The notes beneath the pieces are model-generated. The model had not been told where the DNA came from. It ran no database searches and saw only the letters and a program-made list of their open reading frames with translations. A stretch of DNA of 64,000 bases, from positions 1-64,000 of the forward strand of contig CAKTUD010000003.1 of assembly GCA_934617425.1 (NCBI GenBank), written 5' to 3'. The position numbers and the translations under genes are program-made. Positions within the stretch are counted from its first letter, which is position 1; every line of letters starts with the position of its first letter. The DNA is from an uncultured Eggerthellaceae bacterium. GTDB lineage: Bacteria > Actinomycetota > Coriobacteriia > Coriobacteriales > Eggerthellaceae. Positions 24,072-33,619 of the stretch are shown here, one piece after another.

Positions 24072-25304
24072 CTAAAGATTTGCACAGTAGCGTTTTAGAT
24101 AACCGTCGCTCGTGCTTTGCGGGAACAGGTGCGTATGCAAAGCCATGAAGTAGCTATCGGTCATCGAGGCGATGTAGTCTACCACTATCTGGTTGGGATC
24201 GTTTTCTAGATAGATATCGCGCGTGAGCGTTCGCGATCGTTCGACCAGTTTGTTTATGTGATGGCGGAAGATAGCGCTGCTCTCGTCGCCTGCTTTGAGG
24301 TCGGTGAGGAGATGTTCGTAGAGCTCCTCGAACATCTCGCCGACGACGTTTTTCGCTTCGGCCACCATGCCTTCCTTCAGGTATATCTGCTCATAGTTTT
24401 GGCGTTTGGCAAGAACCAAATCGCAAAAAGCTTCGTCGCCCATGGATATGCGGTCTTTTCCGTAGCTGTTGTTCACGATGTCGATTGTCATGTTGTTGAT
24501 GATCTGGGCATTCTCGATGCCGATGTAGCTGCTTTTGAAATTCGCAAGGGAATCAAGCGCGTCTACGGTAAGCGCATCAGATCGGTCTTTTCCAAGATAA
24601 GCGATCATGTCGCTTACACGAACCACGCAACCCTCTAAAGTAGAAGGGCGCAGGGTCTTGATGTTAGCTTCATTGGCTGTGCAGGATTCGACCGTTTGGT
24701 CGAGCGCATCGAAGGTTTTCGTTTCGCCAAGCTCAAGTACTTGCTGCGCGAACTCGCCGTTATGACAAAGAACCCCGTCGAGCGTTTGCAGCGATATGTT
24801 TCGCCGGTAGAGGGTATCAAGAACACGCACCGATTGCACGTTATGGTTGAAATAGCGTCCTGTATGTCGATGATAGTTTTCGTTGAGGAAGCGCTCTCCG
24901 GCATGTCCGAAAGGCGTATGCCCCAAATCGTGTCCCAAAGCGATAGCCTCGATAAGCTCGATATTGAGCCCTAGAAGCTTGCCGATTGACCGCGCGACGT
25001 TGCTTACCAGTTGTACATGCAGCCCGCGGCGGCATATATCGTCGTTTTGCATAAGCGAGAAGACCTGCGTTTTATCGGCGTAGCGGTTGTAAGCTGGGAT
25101 ATTCACGATTTTCTCGACGTCGCGTTGAAACGCCGATCGTGCAATCGTTGCTCTGTCGTGCGGCAGGTCGGCGCGTCGTTGCACGTCTTTGTCGTGGAAG
25201 GCGCAAGGGTTTTTCTTGTTTGCCGCCCGGTCGGAGATTATCGCCTCCTCGATGGCGGGGTCAAGCTGCAGATAAGGGATAGCATCGGTTTCGCTTTCGG
25301 CCAT
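24072..25304 (-). CDS. dgt: dGTP triphosphohydrolase-like HD-domain protein
   Basis: This 410-residue HD-superfamily protein has the arrangement of dGTPases: RRADLPHDRATIARSAFQRD near residues 42-60, the RLxHxxQV-equivalent NRYADKTQVFSL, and the HD motif ALGHDLGHTPFGHAGERFLN. Family members cleave dNTPs to the nucleoside and triphosphate and help control dNTP pools. AAGGAG lies five bases before the ATG. Being divergent from dnaG with only 140 bp between, it belongs to the common dgt-dnaG arrangement. Residues after about 250 are less conserved. Confidence 0.9.
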   Translation of the reverse strand: MAESETDAIPYLQLDPAIEEAIISDRAANKKNPCAFHDKDVQRRADLPHDRATIARSAFQRDVEKIVNIPAYNRYADKTQVFSLMQNDDICRRGLHVQLVSNVARSIGKLLGLNIELIEAIALGHDLGHTPFGHAGERFLNENYHRHTGRYFNHNVQSVRVLDTLYRRNISLQTLDGVLCHNGEFAQQVLELGETKTFDALDQTVESCTANEANIKTLRPSTLEGCVVRVSDMIAYLGKDRSDALTVDALDSLANFKSSYIGIENAQIINNMTIDIVNNSYGKDRISMGDEAFCDLVLAKRQNYEQIYLKEGMVAEAKNVVGEMFEELYEHLLTDLKAGDESSAIFRHHINKLVERSRTLTRDIYLENDPNQIVVDYIASMTDSYFMALHTHLFPQSTSDGYLKRYCANL

Positions 25305-25444
25305 AGGGGCTCCTTTTCGTTGTTCGCGCTCATTGTAGCAGCATGGGTCTTGCTTGACGCTTGAGCGAAAGGCGTTTCTTCGTCGTTGCTTGCGTTATAC
25401 TTTCTTTTCTGGATTCTAGAAAAGCGCAAGGCGAAGGAGTTGGC

Positions 25445-27322
25445 GTGGCGGGCGGCATCGGCGACGAAGATATTCAAAAAGTGCGCGATGTCACCGATAT
25501 CGTCGCGCTTTTTTCCGAATACGTCCCCATGCGGCAGCGGGGTCGCGAATTTTGGTGCTGCTGCCCCTTTCATCAGGAGAAAACTCCTTCGTGCAAAGTC
25601 GATCCCGCTACGCAGCTGTGGCACTGCTTCGGTTGCGGCGAGGGGGGTGACATCTTCTCGTTCGTGATGAAGCACGACGGCGTGTCTTTCCCCGATGCCG
25701 TGCGCACGCTTGCGCAGCGTGCGCACATCGAACTCTCCGATGCGGGTCGATCGGGCGGCATTCCCAATTCGCAAAAAGCGCGCCTTATGCAGATTTGCAA
25801 GGAGACCGCGCAGTTCTACCATATGCAGCTTATGCGTTCGCAGTCGCCTGAGGCGGCTTCTGCTCGCGAATATCTTTCGGGTCGCGGGCTGGGGGGGTCG
25901 GTTCCCAACGATTGGGATCTCGGCTTTGCCCCGGGGCGCAATCAGTTGGTGAACCACCTGGTTGACAAGGGATTCTCCGTCGATGACATGATTCTTGCAA
26001 ATGTTGCGCGTGCAGGACGCGACGGACGCGCGCAAGATCGCTTTTTCAATCGCGTGATGTTTCCCATCCGTGATCCGCAAGGCGAGGTGATCGCCTTTGG
26101 CGGGCGCGTCATCGGCACGGGCGAGCCGAAATATCTCAATTCGCAGGAAACGCCCCTGTTTCATAAATCGCATGTGCTTTTTGGCCTCGACAAAGCCAAA
26201 GCATCGCTTACATCGACGGGCACGGCGATTATCACCGAAGGTTATACCGACGTCATCGCATTGCATGAGGGTGGCATCAAGAACGCCGTCGCCACGTTGG
26301 GCACGGCGCTTACCATGAGCCATATCAGGTTGATATCACGCTATGCCCAGCGCAAGATCGTGTATTTGTTCGATGGCGACTCCGCTGGTCAAAGGGCTGC
26401 CGATAGGGCATTGCAGTTCATCGACGAAAGCATGACGCCCGAGGCTGGACGCTCGCGTATAGAACTGTGCGCCGTCACGCTGCCAAACAATCTCGATCCA
26501 GCGGAATTCATGTCAGCTCATAGCGCCGATGAGCTGCTTTCGTACATCGATAACGCCAAACCGCTGATCGAATATGGCATAGAACGTCGTTTGGCGAAAT
26601 ACGACCTTTCTACCCCGGAAGGGCGCACGCGTGCTCTCTCGGATGCCCTTTCGATTTTGGCGCCCATCAAAAACTCGCTGCTGGCAAAAGATTACGCGGT
26701 GCAGATCGCCGGGCGTGTTCGCGCCCGCGAATCCGATGTGCTCGAGCGCCTGGAAAGCCTCACGCCTCCGCGTCGCTATGAGGAGCAAATGCCCGACGGG
26801 CAGTTTGCCTTTTCCGTTCAGCAAAAGCCGGTTGCGCCTGCCCGACAGGTTGCACTTTCGCAAACCGAACTCAATCGCCGTCGTTTCGAGCGCGAACTTC
26901 TGTGCTTGTGCGCTCAGCGTCCCGAGTTAGCGCTTCAGCATGCCGATGCGCTGGCGCAAACGCAGTGGCATGAAGAGGTGCATGCCCGTCTTTCTACTGC
27001 GATGCTTGATGTTTTGATAGAAAATCCTGCCGCCACCCCGGCGCAGGTTGTTTCGGGTGCTGCGGCACGCGAGCCTTTGGCTTCCAAGGTGCTCACAGCT
27101 TTGCAGGCGACTTCTCACGACGATGCGACTACCGTGCAGTATCTGGTGGAGGAACTTGCCATCGGCGATATGGAGGATGCCATCGGCTCGCTGCGCGCCG
27201 AGCTTTCGGGTGCGCAGAACGCCGATCCCGAAGAGCGCGAGATCATCTTCCAAAGCATCGTCGGCATGCAGAAAAGCGTGAGCGAGATGAAGCGAAGCCA
27301 TCGACTGCCCGATTGGGAATAG
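25445..27322 (+). CDS. dnaG: DNA primase
   Basis: This 625-residue enzyme makes RNA primers for replication. The CHC2 zinc domain (about 10-100) has CPFHQEKTPSC and later HCFGCGEGGD; the catalytic core shows FNRVMFPIRDPQGEVIAFGGR and the TOPRIM motifs EGYTDVIALHEGG and DGDSAGQRAA. The C-terminal helicase-binding region (about 480-625) is diverged. I choose GTG 25445, with AAGGAG five bases upstream; the longer frame from 25361 would add 28 residues without family support. A TATACT box at 25396-25401 is a likely -10 element. Confidence 0.94.
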   Translation: MAGGIGDEDIQKVRDVTDIVALFSEYVPMRQRGREFWCCCPFHQEKTPSCKVDPATQLWHCFGCGEGGDIFSFVMKHDGVSFPDAVRTLAQRAHIELSDAGRSGGIPNSQKARLMQICKETAQFYHMQLMRSQSPEAASAREYLSGRGLGGSVPNDWDLGFAPGRNQLVNHLVDKGFSVDDMILANVARAGRDGRAQDRFFNRVMFPIRDPQGEVIAFGGRVIGTGEPKYLNSQETPLFHKSHVLFGLDKAKASLTSTGTAIITEGYTDVIALHEGGIKNAVATLGTALTMSHIRLISRYAQRKIVYLFDGDSAGQRAADRALQFIDESMTPEAGRSRIELCAVTLPNNLDPAEFMSAHSADELLSYIDNAKPLIEYGIERRLAKYDLSTPEGRTRALSDALSILAPIKNSLLAKDYAVQIAGRVRARESDVLERLESLTPPRRYEEQMPDGQFAFSVQQKPVAPARQVALSQTELNRRRFERELLCLCAQRPELALQHADALAQTQWHEEVHARLSTAMLDVLIENPAATPAQVVSGAAAREPLASKVLTALQATSHDDATTVQYLVEELAIGDMEDAIGSLRAELSGAQNADPEEREIIFQSIVGMQKSVSEMKRSHRLPDWE

Positions 27323-27452
27323 AAAAGATGGAGAGCGCTTTGCCGAGTGCATCGCGCCTTTGCTGCGCGCTATACTTAATCGACATTTGCCCAGCAAGTG
27401 ATTCAGCTTGACAACAACGGGACAACCCGCGAAATACGTAAGGATGCGAAAC

Positions 27453-27983
27453 GTGATCAAAATCGTTTTATCGCCCGACCCTTTGCTTAATCAGGTTTGC
27501 GAGCCGTGCGATCCGTTAAAAGACAAAAGCCTGAAGCGCCTTTCCAAGCAGATGGCCAATATGATGTACAAAAACAACGGCGTCGGCCTCGCTGCTCCGC
27601 AAGTGGGCGTCCTTAAGCGTATCATCGTCGTCGATTGCGACTGGGACGAAGACCAGCGCGACCCTATCGTTCTCATCAACCCTGAAATCGTCGAGCGCCG
27701 CGGTGAGCCCGTGACCGATGGCGAGGGATGTCTCTCCATCCCCGGCATCACCGTTCCTATCACCCGCGTGCCATGGGTTCGCGTGCGCTACCTCGATCTT
27801 GACGGCGAGATGTGGGAAATCGAAAGCGACGGTCTTCTCGGTCGTTGCCTGCAGCATGAGATCGACCATCTCGACGGCAAGACGCTTTTCGAAAGCTGCT
27901 CGCCGACCGACCGCATCGCTGCGGTCACCGAGTACGAAAAGGCTTTGGCTGCTGGCGCCAAGCCGGGCGACACGGCTATTTAG
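27453..27983 (+). CDS. def: peptide deformylase
   Basis: This 176-residue metalloenzyme removes the formyl group from new proteins. All three family motifs are present: GVGLAAPQVG (I), EGCLSIPG with the metal Cys (II) and QHEIDHLDG with the HExxH-type His pair (III). Start GTG 27453 (MIKIVLSPDPLL) fits the family and lies eight bases after TAAGGA; the ATG at 27444 is too close to that SD. A TATACT box at about 27370 could be the -10 of its promoter. It is followed after nine bases by fmt, the classic def-fmt pair. Confidence 0.94.
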   Translation: MIKIVLSPDPLLNQVCEPCDPLKDKSLKRLSKQMANMMYKNNGVGLAAPQVGVLKRIIVVDCDWDEDQRDPIVLINPEIVERRGEPVTDGEGCLSIPGITVPITRVPWVRVRYLDLDGEMWEIESDGLLGRCLQHEIDHLDGKTLFESCSPTDRIAAVTEYEKALAAGAKPGDTAI

Positions 27984-27992
27984 GCGGTTTCC

Positions 27993-28943
27993 ATGCGGAT
28001 AGTGTTCATGGGCACGCCGGTCATTGCGGCGGCGATTCTCGAGCCCCTTGCCGAAAGACATCAGGTGGTAGGCGTTTTCACGCGTCCCGATGCAGTTTCG
28101 GGACGAGGAGGCAAGATGCAGCCGTCTCCGGCCAAGGCCACCGCCTGCAAATTGGGGATTCCGGTAGTGGAAACCTCGTCTCTCAAAAGCGATGAGATGC
28201 AGCAGCGGATTCGCGATTTCGCCCCCGATGCTATATGCGTTGTCGCTTACGGCGCGTTGCTTCCCCGAGAAGTACTCGACATTCCACGCTTCGGCTGTCT
28301 GAATGTGCATGCTTCGCTTTTGCCGCGCTGGCGCGGCGCCGCGCCCATCGAGCGCGCTATCCTGGCAGGCGATAAGTCTTGCGGCGTGTGCATCATGCGC
28401 ATGGAAGAGGGTCTTGATACAGGTGATTTTTGCGAGCGCCGCGAAGTTGCGATAGGGGATAAGCCCCAATCTCGCTTGACTGAAGAGCTTGCGCATGCTG
28501 GCACGCAGGCGCTGTTCGATGCTCTCGACAAAATCGAGGATGGAACGGTTTCATGGGCTCGGCAAGATGATTCCGAGGCTACCTATGCCAAGAAGATCGG
28601 TAAAGGCGAGCTTGACGTGAGCGATACGGATTCGGCCGAGCTTATCAAGCGCAAGGTTCAGGCTTCAAGCGAAGCGCATGCAAGCCACATCGTGATAGAC
28701 GATAAGCGCTTGCTGCTTTTGGAGGCACTCGTGCCAACCGACGACGCTGCTTTAAGCCTGGTAAGCGAGCTTCCTGCAGGTAGCGCGGCATTTAGGTTCA
28801 AGCGTTTGTTCATCGCCGCGCATGATGGACTTGTCGAGATAAAGCGCGTCAAACCCGAAGGAAAGAAAGAGATGGATGCCAAGGCGTTTTGCGCGGGCAT
28901 CCAAGGCGTTAAAACGAAGACCATGAAGTGGGAGAGGGCATAA
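27993..28943 (+). CDS. fmt: methionyl-tRNA formyltransferase
   Basis: This 316-residue enzyme formylates initiator Met-tRNA with 10-formyl-tetrahydrofolate. N-terminal FMGTPVIAAAIL, the catalytic Asn-His segment CLNVHASLLPRWRGAAPIERAI and the SLLPxxRG signature are clear; GLDTGDFCERREVAI follows. The C-terminal OB-like domain ends with GIQGVKTKTMKWERA. The stop overlaps the rsmB start by one base (TAATG). Upstream def and downstream rsmB form the widely conserved def-fmt-rsmB operon. Confidence 0.95.
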   Translation: MRIVFMGTPVIAAAILEPLAERHQVVGVFTRPDAVSGRGGKMQPSPAKATACKLGIPVVETSSLKSDEMQQRIRDFAPDAICVVAYGALLPREVLDIPRFGCLNVHASLLPRWRGAAPIERAILAGDKSCGVCIMRMEEGLDTGDFCERREVAIGDKPQSRLTEELAHAGTQALFDALDKIEDGTVSWARQDDSEATYAKKIGKGELDVSDTDSAELIKRKVQASSEAHASHIVIDDKRLLLLEALVPTDDAALSLVSELPAGSAAFRFKRLFIAAHDGLVEIKRVKPEGKKEMDAKAFCAGIQGVKTKTMKWERA

Positions 28944-31075
28944 TGAGCGATCAGGCAGCTAGCAAAGGCGCACGCAGCGGTGCGGGAAAATCGGCAGCAA
29001 GTCGGGGGCACGGCTCGAAGCCAAAGGGCGCTTACGGTAAAAACCAAGGTGGTAAGGGTTCCGGCAAGCCTTATGGCTCTCGTTCTGGTGCGCACAAGGG
29101 CAACGGTGGCTATAAAAAGCGTGCCGATCGCGAAGAACGCGGCTCTCGAGGCGGTCGCGGGGCATACGGAAACCGCGATGGGCGAGATGGCTCCCGCAAA
29201 CCCTACGAAAAGGACGGCCGCAAGCCTTATAGGAAAGATTCCGATCGCAAAGACGACCGCAAAAAGGATTTTAGGGGCGGCGATCGCAAGGGGTCGTTCC
29301 GCAAAAACGATCACGATTTCGATTCCAAGGGGAAGAAGCCTTACGGCGATAAGCGCAACGACGGTAAACGCGATTTCGAAAAGAAATCCGATTTCGATAA
29401 GAAGCCTTACGGAAATAAGAAGCGCGATTTCGACAAGCGCGGCGGTTCGAGCAAAGCTGCTGCAGCCCAGAAGAAGCGCTATCGCAGCAAAAAGGCTTTC
29501 GATCAGCAAAAAGTAGCGACGATCATGGGCGAAGGCGCGAGCGCCTATCGTGGCGAGCTTGATCCGCGCAAGGAAGAGCGTTCGAACATCGCCCCTGGTC
29601 GCAAGACACGCGAGATGCGCGATCTGGCGCGCGATGCCGAACGCGAAAAGGCCGATGCCGAGCGCAAAGAGCGCGAGATTCTTGACGACGAGACCGTCCC
29701 CGTCGAAAAACGCTTCTACAAAAACGAGGCGAGCCCCGCTCGCTTGGCTGCGCTTGATGTCACGCGCGCGGTGCGCAAGCGCAATGCTTACGCGCACGAC
29801 CTTATCGAGCAGCGTATCGATACTTCCGACATGTCGGCTGCCGATCGCGCTTTCGCGACGCTTTTGGTGTTGGGCGTGGTAAGCACCCAGGGTACGCTCG
29901 ACGAGATCATCAACCGCGGCATGAAAAAGCCTACCGACGCATTCGACGACGTGCGCGACGCTCTGCGCATCTCCACTTACGAGATCATCTTTTTGGGTAA
30001 AAGCCCTCATGCAGCGCTCGACCAGGGTGTCGAGCTTGTCCGCGCGGTGTCTCCGAGCGCATCGGGCTTGGGCAATGCCATCTTGCATCGCGTGCTTGAG
30101 ATGAAGCCCGATTTCCCATTTGGCGACCCAAATCACGACATCGACGCTTTGGCCCGTGTGTACGCCTTTCCACGTTGGTTGGCGCGCAAACTGGTGGAGG
30201 ATCTTGGTGCCAAGGAGGCGGCGGCCCTTATGCACGCTTCCAACGATCCGGCTCCGTTGTTCATCGCGGTCAATTCGCTTATGGCGACCGACGAAGAAGT
30301 GATCGCCGTGTTCGAGCAGGCGGGCGCCGAGCTTCGCCCGGCGGCTGCGCAGGACATCACCCCTGCGGGCTGCTATCACGTGTCGAACCCACGTGCCATC
30401 GCCGACGAGGGTGTGCGCACCCTTTTCGACCAAGGGAAAATCCTCGTCGCCGATGCTTCGGCGCAAGTTGTGGCCGAGGCTGTTTTCGATGGTTTCGCGC
30501 CCGAGTCGGTTTTGGAGATAGGAGCCGGTCGCGGTACGAAGACCATTCTTCTGCAAAGCGACGCTAATCGCAAGCTGGGGCATCAGGTGGAGCTCACCTC
30601 GCTCGACGTGCACGAATTCAAAGTGCACCTGCTCGAAAGGCGCGCCGAGGATTATGGCGTGCAGCTTGCCCATGCCGTTGTCGGCAATGGCACGCGTCTC
30701 GAAAACGCAGTGGGCGACAGAAAATACTCCACCGTCTTCATCGATGCTCCGTGCTCTGGTCTAGGTACGCTGCGTCGTCATCCGGAGATCCGTTGGCGCA
30801 TTCGCGGCAACCATATCGCCGAGCTCGCCGATACGGGACTTGCAATGTTGCGCAGCGGAGCTCATCATGTTTCTGATGGCGGTCAGTTGATTTTCGCCAC
30901 TTGCACCGTCACCTACGATGAGAACTATGGCGTCGTGAAGCGATTCCTTGAGGAGACTCCCGAAGGCGCGGATTTCCGCTTGGCAACCATTTTCGACAAG
31001 CCGTGCTTCTCTTCGCAGCTTGTCGATGGTTCGCCCGATGCTCATTTCGCGGCGAAGTTCGTCAAGGTCAAATAA
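28943..31075 (+). CDS. rsmB: 16S rRNA (cytosine-967-C5) methyltransferase RsmB with large basic N-terminal extension
   Basis: This 710-residue protein is far longer than the usual 420-450. Residues 1 to about 260 are a low-complexity Lys/Arg/Gly/Asp/Tyr-rich region with recurring K-K-P-Y-G and R-D-F-D/E-K units, probably disordered and RNA-binding. From about 262 a NusB-like domain begins (ASPARLAALDVTRAVRK). The Rossmann methyltransferase core has LEIGAGRGTKTILL (about 522), DAPCSGLGTLRRHPE (about 600) and ATCTVTYDEN (about 652), whose Cys corresponds to the nucleophile of m5C enzymes. It shares one base with fmt and ends the def-fmt-rsmB operon. Confidence 0.93.
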   Translation: MSDQAASKGARSGAGKSAASRGHGSKPKGAYGKNQGGKGSGKPYGSRSGAHKGNGGYKKRADREERGSRGGRGAYGNRDGRDGSRKPYEKDGRKPYRKDSDRKDDRKKDFRGGDRKGSFRKNDHDFDSKGKKPYGDKRNDGKRDFEKKSDFDKKPYGNKKRDFDKRGGSSKAAAAQKKRYRSKKAFDQQKVATIMGEGASAYRGELDPRKEERSNIAPGRKTREMRDLARDAEREKADAERKEREILDDETVPVEKRFYKNEASPARLAALDVTRAVRKRNAYAHDLIEQRIDTSDMSAADRAFATLLVLGVVSTQGTLDEIINRGMKKPTDAFDDVRDALRISTYEIIFLGKSPHAALDQGVELVRAVSPSASGLGNAILHRVLEMKPDFPFGDPNHDIDALARVYAFPRWLARKLVEDLGAKEAAALMHASNDPAPLFIAVNSLMATDEEVIAVFEQAGAELRPAAAQDITPAGCYHVSNPRAIADEGVRTLFDQGKILVADASAQVVAEAVFDGFAPESVLEIGAGRGTKTILLQSDANRKLGHQVELTSLDVHEFKVHLLERRAEDYGVQLAHAVVGNGTRLENAVGDRKYSTVFIDAPCSGLGTLRRHPEIRWRIRGNHIAELADTGLAMLRSGAHHVSDGGQLIFATCTVTYDENYGVVKRFLEETPEGADFRLATIFDKPCFSSQLVDGSPDAHFAAKFVKVK

Positions 31076-31143
31076 GCGGAACGCAAACGCGTTTGCGATT
31101 CAGGTGAAGGACAAGTCGTAGGCACCGAATTTAAGGAACAGCC

Positions 31144-31731
31144 ATGATGGAACCCGATTACAAAGAAGTTGCAAATCGCATCAAGTCTCTGCGCGAGGAC
31201 ATGGATTTCACCTTGCAGGAGATGGCGGAGGCAACCGGCAGGTCTATCGAGGAATACGCTGCTCAGGAGTCGGGCGAGCAAGATCTGTCCTTCACTTTCC
31301 TTTATAAATGCGCCGACAAATTGGGAGTTGACGCAATCGAGCTTCTCACGGGCGAAGCGCCGCATCTGAGCGGTTATTCGCTTGTGCGTGCAGGTGATGG
31401 TTTGTCTATCAAGCGTCATGAGACCTTCGAGTATCTTCACAAGGCGCCTTTCTTCAAGGACAAGCTTGCGGAGCCGTTTTTGGTAACCGCCCCTTACGAC
31501 GAGGCGGAGCAAGATGCTCCTATCCATCAATCGTTTCATAAAGGGCAGGAATTCGACTACATCATCTCTGGTCATATGCGCTTCGCTTATGAAGGGCATA
31601 TCGAAGAGCTCGGGCCGGGGGATGCCCTTTTGTATGACTCCGGCCGCGCCCATGGCATGATCGCCACGGGCGGCGAGCCGTGCGTTTTCCTTGCAATCGT
31701 CATGTATCCCGACGGGCACGAGATTATCTAG
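31144..31731 (+). CDS. XRE-family regulator with C-terminal cupin domain
   Basis: This 195-residue protein has an N-terminal helix-turn-helix (about 8-65; IKSLREDMDFTLQEMAEATG, then a recognition helix and a LSFTFLYKCADKLGVD segment) fused to a cupin (about 110-190; HQSFHKGQEFDYIISGHMRF, LGPGDALLYDSGRAHGM). Such regulators sense small ligands and often sit next to the pathway they control, here the acyl-CoA ligase and Kor genes. It lies 112 bp before the ligase. AAGGA is six bases before the first of two adjacent ATGs. In related anaerobes a cupin-XRE gene often precedes an AMP-ligase gene, supporting a local role. Confidence 0.88.
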   Translation: MMEPDYKEVANRIKSLREDMDFTLQEMAEATGRSIEEYAAQESGEQDLSFTFLYKCADKLGVDAIELLTGEAPHLSGYSLVRAGDGLSIKRHETFEYLHKAPFFKDKLAEPFLVTAPYDEAEQDAPIHQSFHKGQEFDYIISGHMRFAYEGHIEELGPGDALLYDSGRAHGMIATGGEPCVFLAIVMYPDGHEII

Positions 31732-31843
31732 GCGCTGCGCAAATAACAGACAGCTGCTCAAAGCTGTCAGCAGGGCCTTCTGCAGCGCAGACGCCGTAAC
31801 CCGTAACATCTTTGGTTCAAACGTCATTGCGAGGTAATTGAAT

Positions 31844-33619
31844 ATGCGCAACATCAACGAACGCTACGTCGTCGAAACGTATGACGATAATGGCGTGCTT
31901 GTCGATTTCGACGTCACGTATCCTGATACATTCAACTTCGGCTACGACATCGTAGACGATATAGCCGTGAACGACCCCGATCGTCGTGCCATGGTATGGT
32001 GCAACCCCGAAGGCGAAGAACATGTGTTCACCTTTGCTGATATGAAGAAATGGTCGGATAAGACGGCTCGCTTCCTGTCTGAAAACGGCATCGGCAAGGG
32101 CGATTACGTGATGGTGATTCTGCGTCGTCATTACCAGTTTTGGTTCGTGGCGACAGCTCTTATCAAACTCGGCGCGGTTATGGTTCCCGCCACGTTCATG
32201 CTCAAGGAACACGATCTCGAATATCGATTGAACGGCGCATCGATAAAGGCGATCATATCCACCACCGTGGGAGATATCACGCCTATTATCGAAAACGTAG
32301 TGCCTTCATGCCCTTCAGTTGAGAAGCTGTTCTTGGTAAACGGCGCCGGCGGTGGTCTTACGCCGCAGGACGAAGATGGGACATGGATTTTGCCGGAGGA
32401 CGAGCCGTGTGGCCCGGCGCTCTCTGGAGACGAGGGAATATGCGCTGCTCCTGCTGTGCGCGAGGGCTGGATCGATTTCAACACGGGCGTTCGCTTGGCA
32501 AGCGATGACTTCGCCAGGGTGGAAACGCGCATAACAGATCCTATGCTCATGTACTTTTCCAGTGGCACGTCGGGCAATCCTAAGATGGTTCTTCATAATG
32601 CGACCTATGCGCTTGCGCATATAGTGACAGCTAAGCATTGGCACAACGTCGATCCCGAAGGCATCCATTTCACCATCGCCGATACCGGTTGGGGCAAGGC
32701 GGTATGGGGCAAGTACTATGGTCAGTGGATCATGGAGGCTTGCGTGTTCACTTACGACTATGACCGCTTCCATGCTGGCGAGATGCTCTCTCTCATCAAG
32801 AGATACGGTATCACCACGCTGTGCTGCCCGCCCACCATGTATCGCCTGTTCATGCAGGAAGGCGTCGACAAGTACGATTTATCCAACTTAAAGTATTCCA
32901 CTACGGCAGGGGAAGCGCTCAACCCCGATATCTTCAACTATTGGAAGAACCACACCGGCCTCACCATCTACGAAGGATTCGGTCAAACCGAAACGCCGCT
33001 CACCGTGGCGAACTTGTTGAACTCATCGCCTCGTTCGGGTTCGATGGGTAAACCCTCGCCGCTTTATACGGTTGAGATCCAGCGCGGTGACGGCACGCGG
33101 TGCAACACCGGCGAAACGGGTGAGATCTGCATAAAGATGGATCCGCGTCCTGCTGGTATCATGATGTGTTACTACCGAAATGAAGAACGAACCAACGCCG
33201 CCATCTACGATGGTTGGTATCACACGGGCGATACCGCATGGGTCGATGAAGATGGCTACTTTTGGTATGTGGGACGAAACGACGACGTCATCAAATCATC
33301 TGGATATCGCATCGGGCCCTTTGAGATCGAGAGCGTTTTGCTTGAACACGAGGCTGTGCGCGAATGCGCTGTGACAGGTGTGCCCGATCCCATTCGCGGC
33401 AAGGCCGTGAAGGCGACGGTTGTTCTGCAGCCGGGCATGCAAGGATCGGACATGCTTACCAAAGAGCTGCAAACATGGGTGAAGCATAAAACCGCCCCCT
33501 ACAAGTATCCGCGCATCATCGAGTATGTGGACGAACTGCCGAAAACCGTCAATGGCAAGATTCGTCGCGTGGCTATTCGCGAAAACGACGAGAACAAAGC
33601 AATCGACGGGCTTGTGTGA
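31844..33619 (+). CDS. AMP-forming acyl-CoA synthetase (acetyl/medium-chain type)
   Basis: This 591-residue enzyme of the ANL superfamily activates a carboxylic acid with ATP and CoA. Motifs are YFSSGTSGNPKM (P-loop), DTGWGKAVWGKYYGQW, the adenine-binding YEGFGQTETP, YHTGDTAWVDEDGYFWYVGR and the catalytic Lys near the end in KTVNGKIRR. The overall pattern resembles acetyl-CoA synthetase-like and medium-chain acyl-CoA ligases rather than ADP-forming ones. The substrate is unknown; the neighbouring oxoacid:ferredoxin oxidoreductase suggests branched-chain or aryl acids. ATG 31844 follows GAGGT by eight bases. The stop overlaps the next gene (TGATG). Confidence 0.88.
   Translation: MRNINERYVVETYDDNGVLVDFDVTYPDTFNFGYDIVDDIAVNDPDRRAMVWCNPEGEEHVFTFADMKKWSDKTARFLSENGIGKGDYVMVILRRHYQFWFVATALIKLGAVMVPATFMLKEHDLEYRLNGASIKAIISTTVGDITPIIENVVPSCPSVEKLFLVNGAGGGLTPQDEDGTWILPEDEPCGPALSGDEGICAAPAVREGWIDFNTGVRLASDDFARVETRITDPMLMYFSSGTSGNPKMVLHNATYALAHIVTAKHWHNVDPEGIHFTIADTGWGKAVWGKYYGQWIMEACVFTYDYDRFHAGEMLSLIKRYGITTLCCPPTMYRLFMQEGVDKYDLSNLKYSTTAGEALNPDIFNYWKNHTGLTIYEGFGQTETPLTVANLLNSSPRSGSMGKPSPLYTVEIQRGDGTRCNTGETGEICIKMDPRPAGIMMCYYRNEERTNAAIYDGWYHTGDTAWVDEDGYFWYVGRNDDVIKSSGYRIGPFEIESVLLEHEAVRECAVTGVPDPIRGKAVKATVVLQPGMQGSDMLTKELQTWVKHKTAPYKYPRIIEYVDELPKTVNGKIRRVAIRENDENKAIDGLV

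Noticed and set aside
28658..30673. 671-codon minus-strand open frame opposite rsmB
   Set aside because: It is an antisense shadow of a low-complexity GC-rich gene; the plus strand encodes clear RsmB motifs.
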